Assembly (NCBI GenBank): GCA_041676645.1
Contig: JBAYRO010000024.1
Coordinates: 1 to 41,419, forward strand
Source of the DNA: JAMLIN01 sp041676645
GTDB lineage: Bacteria > Pseudomonadota > Gammaproteobacteria > Burkholderiales > Burkholderiaceae_E
DNA length: 41,419 bases
Reading direction: 5' to 3'
Shown: piece by piece, positions 25,735-33,112 of the stretch
How positions within the stretch are numbered: position 1 is the stretch's first letter
Layout of the letters: the number at the start of each line of letters is the position of its first letter
Notes under the pieces: model-generated
Databases searched by the model: none
What the model was told of the DNA's origin: nothing
Seen by the model: the letters and a program-made list of their open reading frames with translations, nothing else
Made by a program: the position numbers and the translations under genes

Positions 25735-27081
25735 ATGCCCATGTTCGAATACACCGAGGACCAGCTCCGGTCTCTTGCCGACGAGGCGCTGCGCCACGCG
25801 AGATCGATCGGCGCGACCGACGCGGTCGTCGAGCTCGCCGAGAACACCGGCCTGAACGTCAATGTCCGCAAGGGCAAGGTCGAGACGATCGAGAAGACCC
25901 GCGACAAGTCCTTCGGCGTCACCGTCTACGTCGGCCAGCGTCGCGGCCATGCGAGCAGCAGCGACTTCGCGATCGCGCCGTTGCGCGAGACGGTCGATGC
26001 GGCCTTCCAGATCGCCCGCTTCACGGCCGAGGACGATTGCGCCGGCCTGCCCGATGCCGAGCTGCTCGCCCGGCACTGGCGCGCGCCCGACATGTTCCAT
26101 CCGTGGAGCATCGATGCCGACGCGGCGATCGCGCTTGCCTGCGAGGCCGAGGACGCGGCGTTCGCGACCAGCCCTATGGTGCGCAATTCGGACGGCGCCT
26201 CGGTATCGGCCGGACATGGGCAGTTCCTGCTCGCGAATTCACGCGGCTTCGCGGGAGGCTATCCCTACAGCCGGCATTCGCTTTCATGCGTACCGATCGC
26301 GCAGCGGGGTCGCGAGATGCAGCGCGACGGCTGGTACAGCGCCGACGTCCGGCCCGATCGGCTTGCCGATGCCGCCGTTCTGGGCCGCTATGCGGCCGAA
26401 CGATCGCTCGCGCGGCTGGGCGCCCGTCGGCTGCCTACGGGGCGGGTGCCGGTGCTGTTCGAATCGCCGCTTGCGATCGGCCTGATCGGCCACCTCGTGC
26501 AGGCCCTCTCCGGTGGCGCACTGTACCGTCAATCGAGCTTCCTGCTCGATTCGGTCGGCCAGCAGGTCTTTCCCTCGCATGTCGATCTCATGGAGGACCC
26601 GAGCCTGGCCGCCGAACCCGGCAGCGCGCCCTTCGACAGCGAGGGCGTACGCACCTCGAAGCGCCGGGTGGTCGACGCCGGCGTGATCCAGGGCTATTTC
26701 CTGTCCACCTATTCGGCGCGCAAGCTCGGCCTGCCCACCACCGGCAATGCCGGCGGCTCGCACAACCTGCGCTTGCGCAGCCGGCGCACGAAGCCCGGCG
26801 ACGACCTCGATGCCATGCTGCGGCGCCTGGGCACGGGCCTGTTCGTCACCGACCTGATGGGGCAGGGCGTCAACTACGTCACCGGCGATTATTCCCGTGG
26901 CGCTGGCGGCTACTGGGTCGAGAACGGCGTCATCGCCTACCCGGTCGAAGAGATCACCATCGCCGGCAACCTGCGCGACATGTTCGCCGGGATCGTGGCC
27001 ATCGGCGCCGACGAGATCCGCCGGGGCGCCAAGCGCACCGGCTCGATCCTGGTCGAGGCGATGGCGGTCGCCGGAACCTGA
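25735..27081 (+). CDS. pmbA: Metalloprotease PmbA (TldE), partner of TldD
   Basis: PmbA (TldE) forms a heterodimer with the zinc protease TldD and takes part in the maturation or degradation of small peptides such as microcin B17, and of CcdA. The 448-residue length matches the family. Family features include VRKGKVETIEKTRDKSFGV near residue 43, GHASSSDF (about 70), VRNSDGASVSAGHGQFLLAN near 150, and the C-terminal GQGVNYVTGDYSRGAGGYWV and GNLRDMF blocks. The zinc HExxxH motif belongs to TldD, so its absence here is expected. tldD is not in the window. A second ATG at 25741 (FEYTEDQ) is possible. Confidence 0.94.
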   Translation: MPMFEYTEDQLRSLADEALRHARSIGATDAVVELAENTGLNVNVRKGKVETIEKTRDKSFGVTVYVGQRRGHASSSDFAIAPLRETVDAAFQIARFTAEDDCAGLPDAELLARHWRAPDMFHPWSIDADAAIALACEAEDAAFATSPMVRNSDGASVSAGHGQFLLANSRGFAGGYPYSRHSLSCVPIAQRGREMQRDGWYSADVRPDRLADAAVLGRYAAERSLARLGARRLPTGRVPVLFESPLAIGLIGHLVQALSGGALYRQSSFLLDSVGQQVFPSHVDLMEDPSLAAEPGSAPFDSEGVRTSKRRVVDAGVIQGYFLSTYSARKLGLPTTGNAGGSHNLRLRSRRTKPGDDLDAMLRRLGTGLFVTDLMGQGVNYVTGDYSRGAGGYWVENGVIAYPVEEITIAGNLRDMFAGIVAIGADEIRRGAKRTGSILVEAMAVAGT

Positions 27082-27106
27082 GGCCGGGCGGGCGGGTGCC
27101 GGGACG

Positions 27107-27658
27107 ATGAGCAAGGCCTTCGTGCGCGAATCCTCGGATGAGGATGACGACGACGACATCCCGATCCCCGAGCTCCCCTCCGGGTTTCGCAACTACATCA
27201 CCACGGCGGGCCTGGCGGCCTTGCGGGCCGAACTGCTGCGGCTGCTCGATGTCGAGCGTCCCGAAACGGTCTCCATCGTGTCCTGGGCGGCCTCCAATGG
27301 CGATCGCTCCGAGAACGGCGACTACATCTATGGCAAGAAGCGGCTTCGCGAGATCGATCGCCGCATCCGCTTCCTGACCCGGCGCATCGAATCGGCGGTC
27401 GAGGTCGATCCCTCCCGGCAGCAGAATCGCGACCAGGTTTTCTTCGGCGCGACGGTGCGCTACCTGCGCAGCGATGGCCAAGAGCAGGTCGTCACCATCG
27501 TCGGGGTCGACGAGGTCGATCCGCCAGCCGGGCGGATCAGCTGGATCGCACCGGTGGCCCGGGCCCTGATCAAGGCGCGCGAGGGCGATGTCGTCGCCCT
27601 GCGGACTCCCGCCGGCGATGAGGAGCTGGAGATCCTCGAAGTCAGCTATCCCGCCTGA
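27107..27658 (+). CDS. greB: Transcription elongation factor GreB
   Basis: GreB binds the RNA polymerase secondary channel and stimulates cleavage of backtracked RNA. The 183-residue protein has an acidic N-terminal stretch (residues 10-17), the coiled-coil domain from about 28 with the acidic tip NGDRSENGDY (Asp66, Glu69, Asp72), YGKKRLREIDRRIRFL (75-90), and a C-terminal FKBP-like domain ending in ELEILEVSYPA. The YGKKRLREIDRRI segment separates GreB from GreA. The start at 27107 gives SKAFVRES, as in other betaproteobacterial GreB proteins. It follows pmbA by 25 bp and converges with spoT over a 31 bp palindrome. Confidence 0.94.
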   Translation: MSKAFVRESSDEDDDDDIPIPELPSGFRNYITTAGLAALRAELLRLLDVERPETVSIVSWAASNGDRSENGDYIYGKKRLREIDRRIRFLTRRIESAVEVDPSRQQNRDQVFFGATVRYLRSDGQEQVVTIVGVDEVDPPAGRISWIAPVARALIKAREGDVVALRTPAGDEELEILEVSYPA

Positions 27659-27665
27659 TCCCACG

Positions 27666-27696
27666 ACGGTTTCGGATCCGGCGGATCCGAAACCGT
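27666..27696. terminator. Perfect 15-bp inverted repeat between greB and spoT
   Basis: Arms 27666-27680 (ACGGTTTCGGATCCG) and 27682-27696 are exact reverse complements around one G. The element fills almost the whole gap between the greB stop (27658) and the spoT stop (27697). It would fold equally in both transcripts and probably marks or protects both 3' ends. There is no T-run on either side, so it is not a classical intrinsic terminator. Confidence 0.6.
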
Positions 27697-29988
27697 TCAG
27701 GTGCGGGCGACCTTGCGGACGTCGGGAAGCTTGCGCAGGTTGCGCAGCAGCCGGGCGACATGCAGGCGGTCGCGGACCTGGAGCTCGAAGCGGATGCGGC
27801 CGTTCTTGCCTCCCGCGCCGAAGCCGTCGGATTCCATCTGCACGTCGACGATGTTGGCTTCGGAAGCCGCCACTTCGGCCGCCACCTTGCCGAGCACGCC
27901 GCGGTCGCCGCGGACCTCGATCTCGAGGGCGATCCGGAAGAGGCCGTCGGTCTGCTCGGACCATTGCACGCCGATCCAGCGGTCCGGATCCTTCTGGCGC
28001 TGGCGCTCGACCAGCTTGCAGCCGATGCGGTGCAGGGCCAGGCCGTGGCCACCCCGCAGGTGGCCGATGATGGCGTCGCCCGGTACCGGATGACAGCAGT
28101 TCGCGTAGGTGACCGCGCCCTGTTCCGTGCCCTGGATGAATACCGGCGTCAGGCGCGGGATGATGGCGGCGGCGGCCGTCTTGCCGCTGAGCTGCAGCGC
28201 GATCGCCCGGGCCTCGACCGGGGCGAGCCGCTTGCCGATGCCGATGTCGGCATAGAGGTCGTCGACGCTCTTGGCGCCGGAGTCGCGCGCCACCCGTTCC
28301 AGTACCTGGGTTTCGAGCGTGCTGGCGTCGATGCGCAGGGCCGAGAGCGACTGCGCGAGCAGGCGACGACCGAGTCCGACGGACTCCTGGTACTTCATGC
28401 GACGCAGGAACTGGCGGATCTCGGAGCGGGCCCTTCCGGTCCGCACGAAGCTGAGCCAGTTCGGATTGGGGCGGGCCGACTTCGAGGTGATCACCTCGAC
28501 GATATCGCCGTTCTCGAGCTCGGTACGCAGTTCGGCGGGCTCATGGTTGATCTTGGCCGCGACGGCCCGGTTGCCGACGTCGGTGTGGATCGAATAGGCG
28601 TAGTCGATGATGGTCGCACCGCGGGGCAGGGCGCGGATGTCGCCGGCCGGCGTGAACACGTAGACCGCATCGGGGAAGAGGTCCACCTTGACATGCTCGA
28701 TGAACTCGAGCGCCTCGCCGGTGGTGTTGTTCTGGATCTCGAGCAGCGACTGCAGCCAGCGATGCGTGTGCTTCTGGAGATCCGAGAAGCTGTCGTCCTC
28801 GGCCTTGTAGAGCCAGTGCGCCGCCACTCCGGCTTCGGCGAAGCGCTGCATCTCGATGGTGCGGATCTGGAATTCCACCGGCGTGCCATAGGGGCCGAGC
28901 AAGGTGGTGTGCAGCGACTGGTAGCCGTTGAGCTTCGGGATGGCGATGTAGTCCTTGAAGCGTCCCGGTACCGGCTTGAAGGTGTTGTGCAGGGCGCCGA
29001 GCGCGAGATAGCACTCGGGCAGCGTGTCGACGATGATCCGGATGCCGTAGATGTCGAAGACCGTCGCGAAGGAGACGCCCTTCATCCGCATCTTCTGGTA
29101 GATGCCGTAGAGCGCCTTCTCGCGACCGTAGACCTCGGCCCTGACGCCGAACTCGGGCAGGCAGGCCTGTACCGCCTCGAAGACCTTGGTGATCGCATCG
29201 CGCCGGTAGCCGCGGGCCGCCTGCACCGCGCGGCGCAGGACATCGTAGCGGGTCGGGTGGAGCGCGCGGAACGAGAGGTCGAGCAGTTCGCGATAGACGA
29301 CGTAGAGCCCGAGACGACTCGCGATCGGCGCGTAGATCTCGAGGGTTTCGTTGGCGATCCGTTTGCGCTTGTCGGACTTGACCGCGTCCAGGGTGCGCAT
29401 GTTGTGCAGGCGGTCGGCAAGCTTGATCAGGATGACGCGCACGTCGCGCGCCATGGCGAGCAGCATCTTGCGGAAGCTCTCGGCCTGCTGCTGTTCCTTG
29501 GACGAGAAGGCGACCCGGTCGAGCTTGGACAGGCCGTCGACGATGTCGGCGACCTGGGGGCCGAAGCGCTCGTGGATCGTCTGCTTGCTGACCGCGGAAT
29601 CCTCGATCGTGTCGTGCAGCAGCGCCGCCATCAGGGAATCGGCGTCGAGCTTCCAGCCTGCGCAGATCTCGGCAACCGCTATCGGGTGCGAGATGTAGGG
29701 TTCGCCACTGCTGCGGAACTGGCCGAGGTGGGCCTCGTCACCGAAGCGGTAGGCCTCGCGGATCCGGCGCCGGTCTTCCTCGGAAAGATAGTCGATGGAT
29801 TCCGTCAGGCTGGCGAGGGTGGCCACCGACTGGCCGGGATGCGAGCCGGGGCCGAAGCGGTATTCGACGTAGGGACGCCCGCCGTCGGGTGAATCGGCGT
29901 CCGGCGTCCCGGGCATGATCCGCTCGCCGGCGATCGGGCCGACGGTCTCGCGGACGCGGGCAGGAGTGTCGGTTACAGGAGGCCCCAT
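27697..29988 (-). CDS. spoT: Bifunctional (p)ppGpp synthetase/hydrolase SpoT
   Basis: SpoT makes and degrades (p)ppGpp. The 763-residue protein has an intact hydrolase domain with His101 (SGEPYISHPIAVA) and His125-Asp126 (AALLHDTIED), then the synthetase domain with AIPKLNGYQSLHTTLLG and EFQIRTIEMQRFAEAGVAAHW, a TGS domain (DAVYVFTPAGDIRALPRGA), a conserved Cys-Cys block (TYANCCHPVPGD) and an ACT domain. The first 60 residues have no match in E. coli SpoT; an internal ATG at 29916 is an alternative start. It is the last gene of the gmk-rpoZ-spoT operon, the classical proteobacterial order, 59 bp after rpoZ. Confidence 0.96.
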   Translation of the reverse strand: MGPPVTDTPARVRETVGPIAGERIMPGTPDADSPDGGRPYVEYRFGPGSHPGQSVATLASLTESIDYLSEEDRRRIREAYRFGDEAHLGQFRSSGEPYISHPIAVAEICAGWKLDADSLMAALLHDTIEDSAVSKQTIHERFGPQVADIVDGLSKLDRVAFSSKEQQQAESFRKMLLAMARDVRVILIKLADRLHNMRTLDAVKSDKRKRIANETLEIYAPIASRLGLYVVYRELLDLSFRALHPTRYDVLRRAVQAARGYRRDAITKVFEAVQACLPEFGVRAEVYGREKALYGIYQKMRMKGVSFATVFDIYGIRIIVDTLPECYLALGALHNTFKPVPGRFKDYIAIPKLNGYQSLHTTLLGPYGTPVEFQIRTIEMQRFAEAGVAAHWLYKAEDDSFSDLQKHTHRWLQSLLEIQNNTTGEALEFIEHVKVDLFPDAVYVFTPAGDIRALPRGATIIDYAYSIHTDVGNRAVAAKINHEPAELRTELENGDIVEVITSKSARPNPNWLSFVRTGRARSEIRQFLRRMKYQESVGLGRRLLAQSLSALRIDASTLETQVLERVARDSGAKSVDDLYADIGIGKRLAPVEARAIALQLSGKTAAAAIIPRLTPVFIQGTEQGAVTYANCCHPVPGDAIIGHLRGGHGLALHRIGCKLVERQRQKDPDRWIGVQWSEQTDGLFRIALEIEVRGDRGVLGKVAAEVAASEANIVDVQMESDGFGAGGKNGRIRFELQVRDRLHVARLLRNLRKLPDVRKVART

Positions 29989-30047
29989 ACTGCAAGCCTA
30001 ACCGACCTTGGGGATATTAGGGAAATTGCCGGCGCGCCAGCGAGGAA

Positions 30048-30251
30048 TCAGGTGGGTACCCGCCTGAGCATCTCGATGCCGACCTTGCCGGCGGCGATCT
30101 CGCGCAGGGCCGTCACGGTGGGCTTGTCACGGGACTCGATCTTGGGGGCATGGCCCTGGGCGAGCATGCGAGCCCGGTAGGTGGCTGCGAGCGTGAGTTC
30201 GAAGCGATTCGGGATCTGGGTCAGGCAGTCTTCGACGGTGATTCGGGCCAT
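30048..30251 (-). CDS. rpoZ: RNA polymerase omega subunit RpoZ
   Basis: Omega is the small subunit that helps RNA polymerase assembly and forms part of a ppGpp-binding site with beta-prime. The 67-residue protein shows ARITVEDCL, NRFELTLAATYRARML and the family end KPTVTALREIAAGK. GGAG lies 6 bases before the ATG at 30251, which settles the start. It begins 2 bp after the gmk stop and precedes spoT, so nucleotide supply, polymerase and alarmone enzyme share one operon. Confidence 0.95.
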   Translation of the reverse strand: MARITVEDCLTQIPNRFELTLAATYRARMLAQGHAPKIESRDKPTVTALREIAAGKVGIEMLRRVPT

Positions 30252-30253
30252 GC

Positions 30254-30904
30254 TTACTCCGGAAGGGGGCGCGCCGCATCGATGCCGAGGCCGTCGAAGA
30301 TGCCGCGATGCCGGATCCGCTGCTGGGCGAATCGACACCGCGAGGCCTCGACGATCGCGGCGAGTTGCCGAAGGGCGCCGGCAAACTCTTGATTAATAAT
30401 AACATATTCGAATCGATCGGCCTGTGCCAGTTCGGGCCGGGCGGCCTGGATCCGGTGCTCGATCACTTCGGGGGAATCCTGCCCGCGGCGCTCGAGGCGC
30501 TGGCGCAGTTCCTCGACCGAAGGCGGCGCGATGAAGACCAGCACGGCTTCGGGAAACTGCCGGCGGACCTGCATCGCGCCCTGCCAGTCGATTTCCAGGA
30601 TGACATCGTCGCCCGCGGCGATCCGGCTCTCGATCCAGGCCCGGGATGTCGCGTAGAGCTTGTCGTGGACCTGGGCCCATTCGAGGAAGTCGCCGGCGTC
30701 GCGGCGACGAATGAACTCGGCATGGTCGATGAACTCGTAGTCGACCCCGTCGACTTCGCCGGGGCGGGCGGCGCGGGTGGTGCAGGAAACCGACAGGCGC
30801 AGCCTGGGTTGTTCGCCCAGCAGGGCGCGCACCAGCGAGGTCTTGCCGGCGCCCGAGGGCGCGGAGATCACGAACAGGCTGCCGGATTGGGGGTTCGGGC
30901 TCAT
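30254..30904 (-). CDS. gmk: Guanylate kinase Gmk
   Basis: Gmk phosphorylates GMP to GDP with ATP. The 216-residue protein has the P-loop SAPSGAGKTSL (14-24), the GMP-binding region SCTTRAARPGEVDGVDY (39-55), FLEWAQVH, EIDWQGAMQVR and the lid region RLERRGQDSPEVIEHR. The C-terminal YVIINQEF is a conserved end motif and explains a locally AT-rich patch near 30390-30410. The ATG at 30904 gives the usual N-terminus; an upstream start at 30943 adds residues unlike the family. It is first in the gmk-rpoZ-spoT operon. The 178 bp upstream of it, before the aminotransferase stop, holds no gene I can see. Confidence 0.96.
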   Translation of the reverse strand: MSPNPQSGSLFVISAPSGAGKTSLVRALLGEQPRLRLSVSCTTRAARPGEVDGVDYEFIDHAEFIRRRDAGDFLEWAQVHDKLYATSRAWIESRIAAGDDVILEIDWQGAMQVRRQFPEAVLVFIAPPSVEELRQRLERRGQDSPEVIEHRIQAARPELAQADRFEYVIINQEFAGALRQLAAIVEASRCRFAQQRIRHRGIFDGLGIDAARPLPE

Positions 30905-31082
30905 CGGGTGTCGTCGGGCCGGATGGCCGGGAGCGGCGTCCAAGCCTGCCCCGGAATGCCCGCCGGCGATTTGTCAGGCGGGTATCTTACCAACCATGCC
31001 GACATGCCAGTGGCGCGCCGCAGCGCGCCCATTCGCGGTCAGGCAAGCGCCGGACAGGAGGCGCCTTGGGATGCCGAATGCG

Positions 31083-32297
31083 TCACGCCTGCGCCGAGAA
31101 ATGCGCCATCGTCGCCTGCACGCCGCTGCCGGCGAGCCGGATGCCCGAGAGCTGCAGGCCCATCTCGACGCCGGCGACCATCGCCACCAGCGTGAGGTCG
31201 TTGCTGTCGCCGAGGTGGCCCATGCGGAACATGCGGCCGCGGAGCTTGCCCAGGCCGGTACCGAGCGACAGGTCGAAGCGCGTGTGGATCAGTCGGCGCA
31301 GCGCGTCGGCATCGACGCCTTCGGGCGTGATGACGCCGGTCAGCACCGGTGAATACACCGCCGGATCGACGCACTGGATCGGCAGGCCCCAGGCGTTGAC
31401 CGCGGCGCGCACGCCGGCGGCCCAGCGCTGGTGGCGGGCGAACACCTTGTCCAGGCCTTCGGCGAGCAGCATGTCGAGCGATTCGGACAGGCCGTAGAGC
31501 AGGTTGGTGTTGGGCGTGTACGGCCAGTAGCCGTCCTTGTTCATCTCGACGATCTCGCCCCAGGCCCAGTAGGACTTCGGCAGCTTCGACTGCTTCGAGG
31601 CCTCCAGCGCCCGGGGCGACAAGGCATTGAAGCCGATGCCGGGCGGCAGCATGAGCCCCTTCTGGGAGCCGCCCACCGCGATGTCCACGCCCCATTCATC
31701 GTGCCGGTAGTCGGCGCTGGCCAGGCCCGAGATGGTGTCCACCATCAGCAGGGCGGGATGGCCGGCGGCGTCGATGGCCTTGCGCACCGACGCGATATCG
31801 GAGGTGACGCCGGTGGATGTTTCGTTGTGCACCACGCACACCGCCCGGATCCGCTTTTCGGTGTCACTGCGCAGGCGCTCCTCGATCAGGTCGGCCTGGA
31901 CGCCTCGGCGCCAGCCCGGTGCCTGGGGCAGATGATCGTCGGGGCCGTCCCAGGCGAGGATCTCGACTTCCAGGCCGAGCCGTTCCGCCACCTTCCGCCA
32001 CAGGGATGCGAAGTGTCCGGTCTCGTACATCAGGACATGATCGCCGGGGCTCAGGGTGTTGCAGAGCGCGGCCTCCCAGGCGCCGGTGCCGGACGACGGG
32101 TAGATCACCACCGGATGCCGCGTCCCGAACACCTGCCGGACGTCATCGAGGACTTTCAGGCCGAGCTGGCCGAACTCCGGCCCCCGGTGGTCGATCGTGG
32201 GCAGGCTGATGGCCCGCAGGATGCGATCGGGCACCGGGCTGGGGCCGGGGATCTGCAGGAAGTGGCGGCCGGTGGGGTGGAAGTCGAGCGTCGGCAT
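31083..32297 (-). CDS. Class V aminotransferase, serine/alanine-glyoxylate type
   Basis: This 404-residue PLP enzyme belongs to the serine-glyoxylate / alanine-glyoxylate aminotransferase group. Visible are the N-terminal FLQIPGPSPVPDRILRA (13-29), IDHRGPEFGQL (35-45), the cofactor contacts SSGTGAWEA (68-76), HNETSTGV (157-164) and VDTISGLAS (186-194), and the PLP lysine Lys213 in GGSQKGLMLPPG. The likely reaction transfers an amino group to glyoxylate, making glycine. The ATG at 32297 fits the family start; a longer frame to 32396 would run through the promoter and operators. It diverges from a GntR/FCD gene, which probably controls it through two TTGCATGCAA sites. Its exact donor is unknown. 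Confidence 0.88.
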   Translation of the reverse strand: MPTLDFHPTGRHFLQIPGPSPVPDRILRAISLPTIDHRGPEFGQLGLKVLDDVRQVFGTRHPVVIYPSSGTGAWEAALCNTLSPGDHVLMYETGHFASLWRKVAERLGLEVEILAWDGPDDHLPQAPGWRRGVQADLIEERLRSDTEKRIRAVCVVHNETSTGVTSDIASVRKAIDAAGHPALLMVDTISGLASADYRHDEWGVDIAVGGSQKGLMLPPGIGFNALSPRALEASKQSKLPKSYWAWGEIVEMNKDGYWPYTPNTNLLYGLSESLDMLLAEGLDKVFARHQRWAAGVRAAVNAWGLPIQCVDPAVYSPVLTGVITPEGVDADALRRLIHTRFDLSLGTGLGKLRGRMFRMGHLGDSNDLTLVAMVAGVEMGLQLSGIRLAGSGVQATMAHFSAQA

Positions 32298-32321
32298 GGC
32301 GATTCCAGAGGGCGGTACGAA

Positions 32322-32331
32322 TTGCATGCAA
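32322..32331. promoter_or_regulatory. Operator candidate 1, TTGCATGCAA
   Basis: A perfect 10 bp palindrome lies 25 bp upstream of the aminotransferase ATG. It is identical to a second copy 65 bp away. A site here, downstream of the minus-strand -10, would sit in the early transcribed region and block the aminotransferase promoter. The palindrome form fits GntR-family dimers. Confidence 0.6.
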
Positions 32332-32371
32332 AGGGAGGATTCCAAGGATGGGCATCCCGATATCCGGCTAA

Positions 32372-32379
32372 AGTATAGT
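32372..32379. promoter_or_regulatory. Overlapping divergent -10 boxes
   Basis: The octamer AGTATAGT contains TATAGT on the plus strand (32374-32379) and TATACT on the minus strand (32377-32372). One short element could therefore initiate both the gntR operon and the aminotransferase gene. Clear -35 boxes are not visible at standard spacing, so an activator or an extended element may help. Confidence 0.45.
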
Positions 32380-32386
32380 CCGCGGA

Positions 32387-32396
32387 TTGCATGCAA
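32387..32396. promoter_or_regulatory. Operator candidate 2, TTGCATGCAA
   Basis: This second exact copy starts 8 bp after the plus-strand -10, at the expected transcription start of the regulator gene, a position suited to autorepression. It is followed by AATGCAT, so that a further TGCAT half-site is present. It ends 20 bp before the regulator ATG. Confidence 0.6.
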
Positions 32397-32416
32397 AATG
32401 CATTCTGGAGGATGCC

Positions 32417-33106
32417 ATGGCGGAGATCATCGAGATCGCCCGGCCGGCGCTGCATGAGCAGGTGGCCGCGCGCCTGCGCACGATGCTGGTCGAAGGGCAT
32501 ATCGAACCGGGTGCCAAGCTCAACGAACGGGAGCTCTCGGAACTGCTGGGCGTGTCGCGCACGCCGCTGCGCGAAGCCATCAAGCTGCTGGGCTCCGAAG
32601 GCCTGGTGGACCTGCTGCCCAATCGCGGCGCGGTTGCCGTCAAGCTGGGCGAAGTCGACGTGCTGCACCTCTTCGAGGTGCTGGCCCATCTGGAGGGGCT
32701 GTCGGGCGAACTCGCGGCGCAGCGCATCACCGATGAGGAACTCGCCGAGATCCGGGCGCTGCACTTCGAGATGCTCGCCGCTCATGCCCGCAAGGACCTG
32801 TCGGGCTACTACCGGCTCAATGCCCTGATCCATGCCGCGATCAACCGTGCCGCCAGGAATCCGGTACTCACCCGGACCTACGACGGCATCAATGCACGGG
32901 TGCAGTCGCTGCGCTTTCGCACCAACCAGAATGCGACGAAGTGGAAGCGCGCGGTGAAGGAGCACGAGCGGATGGTCGAAGCGCTGGAAGCGCGGGACTC
33001 CACCACCTTGCGCGCGGTGCTGGTCGAGCATCTGGAGAACAAGCGCGATACCGTGGTCGCCCTGCTGCGCGCCGGGCAGATCCATCCTCGTTCCGCGAAC
33101 CACTGA
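32417..33106 (+). CDS. GntR-family transcriptional regulator with FCD domain
   Basis: This 229-residue DNA-binding regulator has an N-terminal winged helix (about 10-75: LHEQVAARLRTMLVEGHIEP, then ELSELLGVSRTPLREAIKLL) and a C-terminal all-helical FCD ligand domain (about 85-215). The metal/ligand residues usual in FCD domains are visible as Asp/His around YYRLNALIHAAI and EHLENKR. Ligands of this group are commonly small organic acids. GGAGGAT precedes the ATG at 32417. It begins a plus-strand operon whose next gene starts 7 bp later, and it most likely binds the two TTGCATGCAA palindromes upstream. The ligand is unknown; a 2-hydroxy acid or glyoxylate would fit the neighbours. Confidence 0.9.
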   Translation: MAEIIEIARPALHEQVAARLRTMLVEGHIEPGAKLNERELSELLGVSRTPLREAIKLLGSEGLVDLLPNRGAVAVKLGEVDVLHLFEVLAHLEGLSGELAAQRITDEELAEIRALHFEMLAAHARKDLSGYYRLNALIHAAINRAARNPVLTRTYDGINARVQSLRFRTNQNATKWKRAVKEHERMVEALEARDSTTLRAVLVEHLENKRDTVVALLRAGQIHPRSANH

Positions 33107-33112
33107 TCCGCC

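Noticed and set aside
27760..29892. Long plus-strand frame antisense to spoT
   Set aside because: It lacks any domain pattern and opposes spoT, whose domains are complete and whose operon context is classical.
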